A stretch of DNA of 64,000 nt from Adiantum capillus-veneris (lineage: Eukaryota > Streptophyta > Polypodiopsida > Polypodiales > Pteridaceae). The stretch spans positions 59,635,184 through 59,699,183 of the forward strand of contig CM043942.1 in assembly GCA_014529385.2 (NCBI GenBank), written 5' to 3'. Of this stretch, positions 44,155-55,684 are shown in pieces (the stretch's first letter is position 1; each line of letters starts with the position of its first letter). Below the pieces are notes generated by a model. That model saw nothing but the letters and a program-made list of their open reading frames with translations. It was not told the origin of the DNA and searched no databases. The translations under genes were made by a program, and so were the position numbers.

Positions 44155-45273
44155 GAAAGCTACAGGTTTGAGTGAGAGATGGAGAAGAATGAGTGTATGT
44201 GTGTGGAAGTGGGAAAGGAGGTGAGAGAAGACTATGGGTTACTTTGTGAGAAAAATGGGCAGACTGGGGTCCACTCAAAAAATCATATCTCACCGGTGGT
44301 TGCTCCAAAAATCACCAAAATTTTTGAGGTGATTATTCAGCTTTTGTTCCACATTTTCTCTATTGAACACCGCTCCAAATTCAAAGTGGAGATGGGTGCC
44401 AAAAATCTCAGCAAAAAGCCTAATTTTTATGCCTGCAAAAGTCTTTTAGTGGCCCCCTTCTTTGTTGAATTTGTACAATGCATCCAAGAGTGAGCCACTC
44501 CTTTGTCACATCATAATACAAAGCATCCAAGTTGCCCTTTACACATGCATGGAGGAGGATTATTGGTGAATAAAGCAATATATACATGGTGGGACTAATG
44601 TATGGACTATTCATGGATTTTAGCTCAATGAGCACATGGTGTTAGAATATTGAGTAAAAAATAAAAAAATAAATATGGAGGAATTATGGATATGGAAAGA
44701 TATTGGAATCATATGATATGGTCTCTCTTTGTATTATTTTGGGTGAAAGAGGAAAAGGTATGCAAGTAAATGAAAATAATATAATAAACCTGACTAAGAA
44801 AGTAGAAATCAATTTTTTTGTTTTCACGAGGGTGAGAGTGAAAATGTGGGGGTGATTTGTATAAAAGAAAAATATGAGGTTAGAGTATGTACACATTGGC
44901 AAAAAATACACTTATGGTGCAAGAGGATGAAAGAAGGCATACATAAGTTTAATAAAACACACACCTAGGTATAAATATTTAAATAAAATATCAAAATAAT
45001 TATAAAAATCCCTATATTTAGGCCATATATATAATGAAATATTTACACACAAAGAGGCCATAATATACCTTTTTTTATTTTTTTATTTTTTTTGGCTCAA
45101 CTAGCCCAGTGACTAGCTAATTGAGGGTTTTTTAAGAAAATACGAGAAAAGTCCCCTAACTCACACACGCCTATATACAATGAAATGGTAGGGATAGCCA
45201 TAGTGTTTGGGTGAATTTGGTAGGGTGAGGTAGCTCACTATGACAATTTAGAATAGCCAAAAAACGACTATCA
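44155..45273 (-). repeat. 5' LTR of element C, outer part
   Basis: This is the outer 1.1 kb of the element C 5' LTR, ending at its start TGATAGTCG (reverse) at 45273. It is followed by ccac at 45274-45277, matching 20193-20196. Together the two pieces give about 2.63 kb. Confidence 0.9.
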
Positions 45274-46091
45274 CCACCAAAAAGAAGAGACTATATGAAA
45301 TCCTATGCCGCGTGGAAGAGATTATCCAAGCTCAAGAAGTTCAAATAGGGAGGAAAGAACATCTCTTTTCTTACCTATGATGGCACCTTTGGTGCTACGG
45401 ACAAAGTCTTGGCCTTTATTCAAAAATTTGATGCGGCATTTGGAGATGAGGTCTTCACAGAGTCCTCAAATCCGTATCATGTAGCTATGCATTTTCAAAA
45501 GTCCTCCAGGCAATGGTGGACTAGTCTATAGGCAAACGATGAAGCTCCACGAACATGGAAAGCTTGAAGAGCTTCCATCATGAAGCAGTTTTTGGCTACC
45601 GATGCCAAAGACAAAGTACTCACCGAATGGAAACACTTGAAGCTCTCTCCCTACTACAAATGTCTTCAAAAATACGTAGACAAGTTTTGGGACTTACATC
45701 TCAAAGCCACTGTCGTAAAAAAGATGGATTTCGGAGAGCAAAAACAACAATTTTGTGCGGGTTTAACTGAAGATATGGTGGAGTATGTCAACTCCCAAAG
45801 TCCAGGCACCATATGTGTGGTCGTACACCATACCATGGTGGCTTCACAAATCCATTTCCAACAAAGGCTAAGAAAAATCTTAAGCCCACGGAGAACAAGC
45901 ACCGTAAGAATGCCCCTAAGGGGAAGGACAATAACAAAACTAAGGAGAAGGGAGTTTATAAAGCCAAAAATAAACTCTCTTTTGAAGAGCTTGAGCGTTA
46001 TCATAAAGATAACCGTTGTTTCAAGTGCGGGGAGAAAGGGCGTGTCTATCATTCTTGTCCACCACAAGAATACACAAAACGAGCCTCCTAG
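45274..46091 (+). pseudogene. Element G gag continuing after insertion C
   Basis: Gag resumes exactly where 20196 broke off: PPKRRDY, then capsid motifs AMHFQKSSRQWW, LATDAKDKVLTEW and LTEDMVEYVNSQ, and a zinc knuckle CFKCGEKGRVYHSC near 46017 in which the expected His is Arg. Several stops and frame changes are present. It is homologous to G' gag on the other strand. Confidence 0.8.
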
Positions 46092-46916
46092 AGCTACCTT
46101 GGTCGAAATCCAAGAAGAGGAAGCTCACCACAAAGGATCTCCTCTATGCCATGCTTGGGGAAAGGTAAGAGAACATGATGCTTTTATTCTCTTTGAACGT
46201 GGTTCTACTCACAATTTCATATGCACAGAGTTGGCCGCCAAGCTAGGCATTCTAGCCTAAGAGATGGGAGATGTCCAACCCGCTCATGGTGCTTTCAAGG
46301 GGCAAGAAGCTTCAGTCACTCACTTAATTGGGAAATTGAGCTCCATGTCCAAATTATGTGGACAAAGAGGACTTCTTTATCTCTCCTCTCAAGCATGAGG
46401 ATGTAATCCTAGGGGCACCATGTTTTGATTGCATGGCTGCCAATGTTAAATTCCCTGAAAGGAAAATCTAATTTAGGTTCAACGAAAATGATATGTACAT
46501 AGATGCTAAGGAGTTGGGGTAACACCATACTGATTGTACATATGCAACCTTTCAATATGTAAATAAAGAGCTCTATTTTCGTGTACTTTATTTTTGTTAA
46601 ATATTCTCAAAATGAAGCTAGTGCTTTAGCAAAAGAAAATATAAATAATCACAAGGAATTAGAGTTATCCAATTTTCTCAAGGGATTTCAAGATGTTTTT
46701 ATTGACGACATCCCTTGTGAACTACCTCCTAAACGAGGCAATGATGACCATGCAATTGAACTTCTCCCAAGAAGCTCACCGCCTACTAAACTTCCTTATA
46801 GAGTTTCTCAATCTCAACAAGAGGAGATAATGCGGCAAGTGCATGAGTTAGTTCAGAAGGGCATGGTCTAGGTCATCTCCATTTTGTTCACCCGTGCTAT
46901 TAGTGCAAAAGAAAGA
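46092..46916 (+). pseudogene. Element G protease and start of RT
   Basis: The protease has HDAFILFERGSTHNF, where the active-site Asp (Asp in G': DPGSAHNF) is Glu, then LGAPCFDC. A linker follows, then the RT N-terminus: LPYRVSQSQQEEIMRQ, VQKGMV, a stop, and the start of the LLVQKKDG motif. It is cut at 46917 by element H. RT resumes at 61123. Confidence 0.75.
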
Positions 46917-47977
46917 TGGTGGTGCAGCCGAAGTTGGTCCAAGCTATGATATGGTCTATGCCAAGCAAAGGTAGAAGCCGAGTGCAGTGCAGAAGGCTAG
47001 GGCAGGTACCAAAGCCCTATGCATCCAAAGGATAGCGGAGGTGTATGCTCGATGTGGTTTTTTAGGCCAAAGGTGTGCTGCAAATAGACAAGCAGGTTGG
47101 TGTCCTACTGTGCCTAAGATGTGGGTTTTATGTCCAAGAATGTAGTGTTCAATGTGCTTTCCAAGCTATTCCAGACGGCTCGTCAAACGGAGCCGCGGTG
47201 CTCAAGATATCGCAGTTTAAAGGAAGAGTGTGTAGAAGACTCCAAACGGACAGGACAGATGGGGATAGGTGGCCCGGGCTGATGTCATTGTATATATGTG
47301 TAGTGCTTGAGTTGTGGAGCATGCCTGTCTTTTCGGATTGCGAATCCGAGCTCTGGATAGCAAGATATGGTCAGTTGAAGATTTTCCGGGGGCCGGGTCT
47401 GAGAGCACTTGGTTGCATTCAAGGATGTGCCATCTGGCTGTCTTTTGAGCTTCGCCAAGGTTTTGGGTGGAAGGGTGAGTCATGTGGAGCTAGCACGAAT
47501 CGACTACACATCAATTGGATGCATAGTCGGCAAGATACAGCAAGACGAAGTCAGGAGCATTTGACAATGGGAGGTTTGCAAATGCTTTTTAGCTTTTTTT
47601 GATACCTCGAATGATGGCATTGAGGATCCCAAAATGGGGCAGGAGGCAGAGGATTTGAAAGTGGATGCGGTGGATAGGCCAACTGGGCAAGGCAAAGCAC
47701 AGTACCCAATGCAAGTAATAATGAGGTTTGTTTTGTAGTTTAGAGGGTGGGTTTTGTGAGGGCTTGAAGGTCACCACGTAGACCTGGGAAGATCCCATAT
47801 GCGCACGAACGGGTCAAGCTCGCGCTGTATAAGAGCAAAGGCGTGGCCTTTATTGGGGTATGAAGCCAGGGAGTGAGCTCCCGTTGCGCAAGCTATGGCG
47901 GATGCCCATGGGCATTGCGTGGGGCATTTCAGCGGCCCCGTTGGGCGTATGGTGGTGGTTTTGGGCAAGCCGGGCGG
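46917..47977 (+). repeat. 5' LTR of element H, left part
   Basis: It starts TGGTGGTGCAGCC (TGATGGTGCAGCC in the 3' LTR at 58268) and matches 58268-59122 and 59801-60050. It is interrupted at 47977 by element F; gcgg at 47974-47977 is the duplication. Confidence 0.85.
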
Positions 47978-49114
47978 TGTGAGTGGGATGAAAACACATA
48001 GAGCGCCTCTATAACGACCCAACACACACTCTTGGGAAGATACACACACACACTATGGGGCACCACTCGGCTTACACAACACACCTGGCCGAGACAGGGA
48101 ACACACCTCTGGAGTGAGAGGAGAGAGACTATCCACGTGCCCACTCCACACAGACACACACACACACACCCAAAAAACTCAGCTCAAAAGAGGAGAATTT
48201 CTGATGTTTAGATACAAATGAGCTTGGGCCAACACCAATGGGGCAAACAGCTCACACAATATGGGTAAAAGATACCAGATACAATCACAAACTAGAGCAG
48301 AAACTTCGCTCATAGGAGAAACTTACACAGAAAAACAGCAGGAAAAGAGTGAGGAATTTGGCAAAATGGACAGAGCCATCGCGTCCGGAACGGCCCAAAA
48401 CCCCAGTCTACAATGTCAAAGTGCTCAAATCCGACCTCGGATGAGCAGTTTACGGCCAAAACAGGCTCCAAAAACACCAAAAACACACCTGCGGCTGTTC
48501 CTCCTCTCTTCTCCACGTTTTTTCTGGTCTTCTCTCTGTTTTTTCAGTTCCTACACTTAGCTTTTTTAGTTGGGCACCCTTGGCCTTTTAGATGACCTCA
48601 AACGGACCCCGAACAGGCCAAAAATTGACCTCGCAGTGCATAGTTGTCACCTTTTTGCATCATTCGCACACCTGGCACTCAGCTTTTTTCAAATAATGCA
48701 TCTCGCCACCACATGAAGTGGCCCCAAAAAGTGGTCCTAATGATGACCTTTCTGCATAAATTTCACCAGAAAACACCCACGTTGTATCCGTCCTCATCCG
48801 CGTGCAAATATTGACCTCGTTCGCCCTCCTGACGCCACTAGATGCCATCTGACGCACCTGCTTACCTCATGTCGTCGGCCCGCGGATAGCTTCCTCGAGA
48901 AGTTTTACGCGCTATAAACTCCTCCTTATTGTAGAAAAAACACACTAATATTGGTAATAGTGAAAAACGATGCAGTAGATACACCCTGTCCTACCTGTAC
49001 ACATGTGGGCCCCACATAACCACCTGGATCTGGAAAATGGGCAATCCTTTATTTGATGCACCATGCATGTGTATGTACATATGCACAATCCTTTGCTCCA
49101 AAAAACTCCTGACA
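47978..49114 (-). repeat. 3' LTR of element F
   Basis: The reverse strand reads TGTCAGGAGTT to CTCACA. It includes a GTGGTGCCCC motif (48057-48066). The tract at 49115-49132 (TAGGGGATGGGCAAATTA, reverse) is the polypurine tract. Confidence 0.9.
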
Positions 49115-49404
49115 TAATTTGCCCATCCCCTAGCCTGCTAGAGCATTCATGCTCAGCAGCAGCAACACTAGTAGATGCTCATTCCACCAGGATCCCACAC
49201 AAAAACATTTTGCCTTCCCTGCATCAAAAGCTTAATCAAGGTTCCACCTGGTTCCCAAGGAAAACCCGTAGAGATGTCATATATCAACTTTGCATCAAGA
49301 AAACCGTCAATTACTTTGGCATAGACCGGCATGTGCAAATATATCTCCTTCTCCATAGCTGAGAGTTCTCCATTGATAATTTGTGTCATGAATTCTTGCT
49401 TCTT

Positions 49405-51468
49405 TCACAACTCAACCTTGGTTTGCATCAGCCCTTCAATCACCTCATAAGGCCCTTCACTTTCATCTTTAACCTCATTTGCAAATGCGGCTAAACCAGA
49501 CTCCTGGATTTCTTTGTCCATCAAAAGAAATGCAACATCAGCATCCTCATCACTGCTGGTAGTGCTATCACTGTCCTCATCTGTCACCGTGGAATAGTCT
49601 TCATCACTAGACTCATCCTCATCTTCATAAATCTCCTCTAATTGTTTCCTTGTGTCCATATTATAAAGCTTCTTGGTACCTGTCTTTCCATAGAGGCTAA
49701 TCGTACCATGTCGCCAATCTTGAACAGCTCCCACTGCACGTAGCCATGGTCTGCCCAGTATAATAGGATATGCTCCCAACCCTGCTGGCATCACATGAAA
49801 ATCAACCACTGCCTTTGCATCATATGCCTCCACTTCTAAGCTCTTTACAACACCCAAGCATTTTACTTTTTGATGGTTTGCCAATCTGATCCGAAAACCT
49901 GACACCCCAGCCACTGTGAGACCCATCTTCTCAACGCATGAGTGTGTTATGACGCATATTTGGGCTCCGCCATCCACATAACCTTGTCCCAAATTTTTCC
50001 TTTTATGCCACACATCTACTATTGGACAAATGTCTAGTAGCTCATCCATTGCCAACACCTTCACTGAACCTCTCTTTGGCTCTTTCTCCATTGGGTTAAC
50101 CATCCTCTTCCACTGTCGCTTTAGCTTAGGCACCATCTCTATAAGCTGCCCAAAAGTAACATCTGCCTTCCTGCTCGTCAGATCCTCCTTCAAGTCATAG
50201 CTTAATTGCCCATCCCCTAGTGAAAAATCTGAAACATGAAACTTTCGACGAGCTCTCCTTTTCCTCTTGGCCTTGACATCCTCGCCTTCATGGCTCTTTC
50301 CTTTCTTCTTACTAGGACCTGGGGCACTTCTTCCTTCCTTATCCTCTGTGGTCCTCTTCCCAATAGGCATCACTAATGTATCCTCTAGCTTTGATGCCTT
50401 CTCCAAGGTGACTACACTTAGCACTTTTGTCTTCCCTTTTTCCTCCTGGGTCAGTCCATTGGTTCCTTCGTCTCCCTTAATTTTGATGTCATAATAATTT
50501 GACCTAGTTAGCACCTGTCTTGGCAATGGATACATGTCTCCCCCCATCCTTGGTGGCTTATCACATTGCGGGTTGATGTGGCCCAACTCTCCACAATTAT
50601 AACATGTGGGCATCTGCCTCCAAAACCTACCATTGCTTTGTCCAACACCATTCCTAGGCCTTTCTTCACCTCCTTGCTGATTTGCAAACCTCCCTCGACC
50701 TCGATTATTTCCCACTTAACCTAGCATGTTTAGGCTGAGATTCTTCATCAAATCTACGATTTGCCTCATGTCTTGCCTTAGCCCATCATCTTGCACTGCT
50801 GTAGTGACCACTGTTGGCATAACCTGAGTAGTAACAGGAACCACTGGTTCATGATGAACCCCTGACATGCGCCCTTGTAAAGACTCTATAGGCTGAAATT
50901 CAGACCTCATTGGCAAAGACTCCACCCCTAACTGGCTCATTTTCCTCAACTTTCACTCTTTGTTCCTTGCTACCTCTAGTGCATCTTCATATGTCCTAGG
51001 CTTCTTTAGCTCCACTCTCCAACGTATATTCTCCCAAAGACCAGCTAAGAACCTGTCCTTCTTCATCATGTCAGGTGGGGGTACCTGTGGTGCTAAAGCC
51101 TTGCACATTCGCTCCCATGCCAATGAAAACTTACGTATGTACGCATCTACTGGCTCACCTTCCTTTTGCACCAAAGCTTGTACTTCTTGCCACACCTTGT
51201 CAGGATCTTCTATCTTCACAAACTCCACTTCCAACCCATGTCGTAGATTGTCCCAACTCAACCTTACAGGTGGATCAGCCACACGCAACTCCTCTTCAAA
51301 TGCTTTAGACCAAACTCGTGCATCACTCTTCAAACAAATTTGGAGAAGGCGTAACATTTGTGTAGGGTCATGAATCTGGTTGCTAATGCAGGAAACCTCC
51401 ATCTTTTCCAAAAATTCTTCCACATCTTCATCACTTCTTCCATGAAACTCGGGATAAGAAAAAGCCAT
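49405..51468 (-). pseudogene. Element F gag-protease with two in-frame stops
   Basis: A single reverse frame of about 688 codons runs from ATG 51468 (MAFSYPEFHGR, alignable with the element B gag start). It contains a capsid region, a TGA at 50953, a TAA at 50716, the CCHC knuckle CYNCGELGHINPQC near 50620, a basic linker, retropepsin VDGGAQICVI and ILGRPW, and an acidic Ser-rich tail. There are no frameshifts, so the two stops are the only lesions. The product would be capsid plus protease, with enzymes supplied from elsewhere. Confidence 0.85.
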
Positions 51469-51570
51469 GGCTACCCAAATTATGATGCTTTGAGAACCCC
51501 TTCGAACACACGTGCAAGAACCCAAAACTTTTCACTACCCAATCCCCTAAAACTTCAATGGAGCTCAACT

Positions 51571-51789
51571 TTAGATAAGGACAAACACATGCACATCAAA
51601 TGAGTTTTCATAGTTAATCATCGGAATGACAACATGCAAAGGACATTCCAAGATCTCTCTCAATCTTCTTGGCCCAAACATAAAGACTATGCGCTGCTGG
51701 GAAAAAATCTTCGTGGACACATGAACATTTATCTGCATTCTTTGAGTTAAATGAAAAGGAGTGAATTGAGGGCCATTTTGATCATCCAT
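51571..51789 (-). CDS. Pre-gag small ORF of element F (72 aa, unknown)
   Basis: Start taken at ATG 51789 (MDDQNG), parallel to MDNG and MDAN in A and B; the frame is open eight codons further upstream. A gapless alignment gives 31 of 63 residues identical to element A copy 2. It keeps PFH, QQR, FMFG, EIL and SFDV and ends VFVLI then stop, 102 bases before gag. That an element without pol keeps this ORF suggests a role in packaging, RNA handling or gag expression; this is inference. Confidence 0.7.
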   Translation of the reverse strand: MDDQNGPQFTPFHLTQRMQINVHVSTKIFSQQRIVFMFGPRRLREILECPLHVVIPMINYENSFDVHVFVLI

Positions 51790-51813
51790 TAAAGCCAACC
51801 ATGAAGCTCCCAA

Positions 51814-52525
51814 GAAGGCACACCTGACTTAACCTCTGATTTTGCCAAAATTTCAGCAGCATAACAGCATAAATGGCTCAAAAGACCAAAAAACCAGCCA
51901 TCATAACTTGGAAAAAGTTTGGCAGAGCTTCCCCAGAAATAGAGCAGTAGGAACCCAAAATATAGACTGTATATGTATGCACAAACTGTCAACAATAGAA
52001 CCCGAGCATCAAGTAGGACTCACTAGTACATAGCCTATGGAGAGGTCACAAAAAGGGTGCTCCAGCTACCTGTATCACCGAAAGGATCTCTACATTTGAG
52101 AATCCCCCAGCTCAATAAAAACCTCACGCTATCGACCCTCACACGAAGGCTAATGCAAATCGCGTATATTCAAGTCTCATAAATGACTATCTTCCAAACC
52201 AAGTCTTAGAAATGGATGGGACTGCCAAATACAACCAATTATGGCTCCACAAATGCGTACAATGGCAGTTTCCACAAGTAACGTACAATCCAGCAGACAA
52301 TGCGCTCAAACAGGTGCCAAGTGATGCATACCCACAACGACTACAAGTGACATCACTACTAGTATATCATTGTACTCCAGCTACCTCTACCTGTGTGAAT
52401 CACTTGTACATGTACCTGTCCCTGTAACCTGTAACCTGTAACCTGTAACCTGTAATCTGTAATCTGCAACCTGTAATCCCGAATCTCGAAGCTGGAAGCT
52501 CGAAGCAGAAGGTACTCGAAGAAGA
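51814..52525 (-). other. Element F leader, no gene seen
   Basis: This is a 0.7 kb untranslated leader between primer site and small ORF, with no convincing ORF. A heptamer array, CCTGTAA repeated about seven times with variants, lies at about 52421-52476. Confidence 0.65.
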
Positions 52526-52543
52526 TCCTCAGTGGGGGCACCA
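52526..52543 (-). other. Primer binding site of element F
   Basis: The reverse strand reads TGGTGCCCCCACTGAGGA, six bases from the LTR at 52550. It shares its core with elements A, C and H. Confidence 0.78.
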
Positions 52544-52549
52544 AAAGAA

Positions 52550-53685
52550 TGTGAGCGGGATGAAAACACACAAAGCGCCTCTATAACGACCCGACACACA
52601 CTCTTGGGAAGATACACACACACACTATGGGGCACCACTCGGCTTACACAACACACCTGGCCGAGACAGGGAACACACCTCTGGAGTGAGAGGAGAGAGA
52701 CTATCCACTTGCCCACTCCACACAGACACACACACACACACCCAAAAAACTCAGCTCAAAAGAGGAGAATTTATGATGTTTAGATACAAATGAGCTTGGG
52801 CCAACACCAATGGGGCAAACAGCTCACACAATATGGGTAAAAGATACCAGATACAATCACAAACTAGAGCAGAAACTTCGCTCATAGGAGAAACTTACAC
52901 AGAAAAACAGCAGGAAAAGAGTGAGGAATTTGGCAAAATGGACAGCGCCATCGCGTCCGGAACGGCCCAAAACCCCAGTCTACAATGTCAAAGTGCTCAA
53001 ATCCGACCTCGGATGAGCAGTTTACGGCCAAAATAGGCTCCAAAAACACCAAAAACACACCTGCGACTGTTCCTCCTCTCTTCTCCACGTTTTTTTTGGT
53101 CTTCTCTCTATTTTTTCAGTTCCCACACTTAGCTTTTTTAGTTGGGCACCCTTGGCCTTTTAGATGACCTCAAACGGACCCCGAACAGGCCAAAAATTGA
53201 CCTCGCAGTGCATAGTTGTCACCTTTTTGCATCATTCGCACACCTGGCACTCAGCTTTTTTCCAATAATGCATCTCACCACCACGTGAAGTGGCCCCAAA
53301 AAGTGGTCCTAATGATGACCTTTCTGCATAACTTTCACCAGAAAACACCCACGTTGTGTCCGTCCTCATCCGCGTGCAAATATTGACCTCGTTCGTCCTC
53401 CTGACGCCACTAGATGCCATCTGACGCACCTGCTTACCTCATGTCGTCGGCCCGCGGATAGCTTCCTCGAGAAGTTTTACGCGCTATAAACTCCTCCTTA
53501 TTGTAGAAAAACACACTAGTATTGGTAATAGTGAAAAACGATGCAGTAGATACACCCTGTCCTACCTGTACACATGTGGGCCCCACGTAACCACCTGGCT
53601 CTGGAAAATGGGCAATCCTTTATTTGATGCACCATGCATGTGTATGTACATATGCGCAATCCTTTGCTCCAAAAAACTCCTGATA
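52550..53685 (-). repeat. 5' LTR of element F
   Basis: This 1136 bp LTR differs from the 3' LTR by about two dozen mostly transition substitutions. It ends TATCAGGAG (reverse start) where the 3' LTR has TGTCAGGAG. gcgg follows at 53686-53689. Confidence 0.9.
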
Positions 53686-54768
53686 GCGGCACCTGAGGGG
53701 GCGCGCCCGCACAAGTGAGATGGAAGTGTTAGCTGCTGACATTGCAAGGCCGCCTGGTTAAGAGGTGATCCCACGGCCCTTGGACCTTTTTGAAGGGAAG
53801 CCCCCCCACCAATAGCGACATCGCTATTGCTAAGGTGAGGGTTCCCACTGTAGATGACAGGGAGAGAGTCGAAGAGCAAGGCCCAGCAAGGACAAGTTAA
53901 GGATGGGAAAAGTGAAGGACCAGTGGACCAAAGAACCAAAAGGGAGCAATAGGAGTCGCATAGAGAGAGTGAAAAAAGGCAAAAAATCAAGCAGTGCAAG
54001 GTTGAAGCCATAAGGGTAAAAATTGAAGAATAAAAATGCTAGGGGGCAATAGGGACATCGCTAATCCCCCCCCCCCAAGTGCAAAGAGTGAAGAGGACAG
54101 CAGATGGAGCAAAGCGGTGCCCCCCTTCCCAAGAGATACCAAAAATGGGTGCCCCATGGACCAAACAAAGAGTAGTTTCCCCAAATTGAACCCCCCCCCC
54201 CCCTATAAAGGCCAAAAATAAATCAAATGAGGGGCTTCTTCTTGGCTTTTGGGCCTGGTTTTTGGGTCGCTTTAAGGCCTGCAAAGTGGAACTTTTGGAC
54301 AGAGGAGCGTGCCTGTCAAAGCCCTTTGTATCTCTCTTGTGTAAATGGCCATGGTGATGGCAGTGTGAGTTTGTATAGGTGTTTTGGTGAGTGCAATCGA
54401 GTCGTCGTTGCCTCGTCTTGCTGTTGTTTCCCCTTCTCCCCTTCTCTTTGTCCTGCTTTCATGGTTCTCCTCGGTGCCGGCTGTGTGGAAGTGTGTGCCC
54501 CCCCGGATCAATGGTGTTTTGAGTGAGAGAGTGAGATTGAGTTGTCGTGAGTGTGTGTAAGGGTGGAGACAGGCAGTGGCAGCAGGTGTGCGTCGTGTGG
54601 TGGTTTTATGAAGTGTATGAGTAGTGGAAATTGAGCTAGCGGTGGTGTACCAGTGTGAGTTGTGTGTTTGATGTTTTTTTTCGAGAGGATAGGGGTGCTG
54701 TGAATTCCCTGAGCTATAGAGAGGCCCTCGTGTTTGTGGTGGGTGTGTTCCCCCATTCCCCCTCTCCA
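53686..54768 (+). repeat. 5' LTR of element H, right part
   Basis: It resumes after element F and matches 60052-61122. It contains long C runs, a TATA box (CCTATAAAGGCC, 54204-54210) and ends CCCTCTCCA at 54768. In the 3' LTR the TATA box reads CCATAAAGG. Confidence 0.85.
54204..54210 (+). promoter_or_regulatory. TATA box of element H 5' LTR
   Basis: TATAAAG in the context CCCTATAAAGGCC, downstream of a poly-C run. The corresponding 3' LTR site near 60572 has lost the leading TA. Confidence 0.55.
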
Positions 54769-54773
54769 TCTTC

Positions 54774-54792
54774 TGGTGCCACCACTGAGGAG
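54774..54792 (+). other. Primer binding site of element H
   Basis: TGGTGCCACCACTGAGGAG lies five bases after the LTR end. It has the same unusual core as elements A, C and F. Confidence 0.75.
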
Positions 54793-54876
54793 TATGCTGA
54801 TGCTCCAAGTTGAAGTCAAAGCAATGATTTTTGTGATGCCAAAGGTGAGGCCTTTGAAGAGTAGGTGCTGCTAGTG

Positions 54877-55566
54877 ATGGCTTGCGAAGGATTTCCCATT
54901 TTCATTGGGGTTGAAGATGCGGAATCTTGGCTCCAAGACTATGGGTTGTTCGTGTTGGAAAGTGGTTTATCGAGATAAGATGGTGCGGTAGAGGTGTTCA
55001 CGCTCCTAGTTCGTTGTAAAGCAAAACTATGGTTCGATAGCCTTGGTGATGAAGAAAAGGTAGATTGTGAAGCACTGGAGGCGTCTTTTCGAAGCAGATT
55101 CGTAGCGGATGCGCAGCTAGATGAAGTAAAGAGGAAGCTGGACGGATTAAAGCAAAGCTTGGAGGGAGATTTTCAAGCATTCGAGTGGGAGTTCAAAGCC
55201 CTATGCGGAAAATTGATTAAGGTAACTGTTGCAGAGAATGCCAATTTTTTGAAATTGTGTAAGTTCATGGACTGCCTGCATGAGGAAGTGCGAGATAAGG
55301 TGGAAATAGATGGCCCAATGTCATATGAAGAGGCAGTAGCTCTAGCGAGAGGGCGAACCAAGAAGATTTTGAAAAAGCGCGAGGCAAGGATGTGTTTGCA
55401 AGGTGCATTGATGCCAAAGCAATGTGGGACGGTGGTAGCCGAGCCAAAGGTGGTACAAAGTGAAGTGCAAGTGCAAGAAGAACCAAGGGTTCTTTGGCTA
55501 CAAAGAGACAGAATGGTTCCTATGCCGAAGATGCCGCCGGCTAGAGCAGCTCCAGCTATGCATTAG
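54877..55566 (+). pseudogene. Element H gag with one in-frame stop
   Basis: A frame from ATG 54877 (MACEGFPIFIGVEDAESWLQ) reads a short N-terminus, a TAA at 54976-54978, then a typical Retrotrans_gag capsid region: AKLWFDSLG, EASFRSRF, FEWEFKALC and YEEAVALARG. It ends at 55566 after a Pro/Arg-rich tail without a CCHC knuckle, so it is shorter than gag in A, B or F. Except for the TAA the frame is open for 229 codons. A capsid-like role in particle formation is inferred from family knowledge. Confidence 0.75.
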
Positions 55567-55684
55567 AAAATTTCGGAGGTAATTTGGAGGGCCTTGTAAG
55601 AAATTGTATTTCTCTATCTAGAAACTTTTTTTAAAATGCACTTGCACCTTGTGAGTACGTCCAAAAGGACAACCAGACACTCTA

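Larger units (their letters stand above)
47978..53685 (-). mobile_element. Element F, gag-protease-only LTR retrotransposon
   Basis: This 5708 bp reverse-strand element has two LTRs of 1137 and 1136 bp (about 2 percent different by eye), a primer site, the conserved pre-gag small ORF, gag-protease and a polypurine tract, but no RT, RNase H or integrase. gcgg flanks both sides (47974-47977, 53686-53689). Only 290 bases separate the protease stop from the 3' LTR, so pol is absent rather than frameshifted. It resembles the TR-GAG type of non-autonomous retrotransposon, with a protease in addition. Confidence 0.88.

Noticed and set aside
44115-44308. N-terminal extension of the element E integrase frame (Ser/Pro/His-rich)
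   Set aside because: These codons come from the element C LTR and filler DNA and are open by chance.
52421-52476. Telomere-like heptamers
   Set aside because: The unit TTACAGG differs from the plant telomere TTTAGGG and is a short array inside a retrotransposon leader.
54039-54808. Several forward and reverse ORFs around the H LTR poly-C and GTGTG-rich tract
   Set aside because: Low-complexity composition, overlapping on both strands, with no conservation beyond LTR identity.
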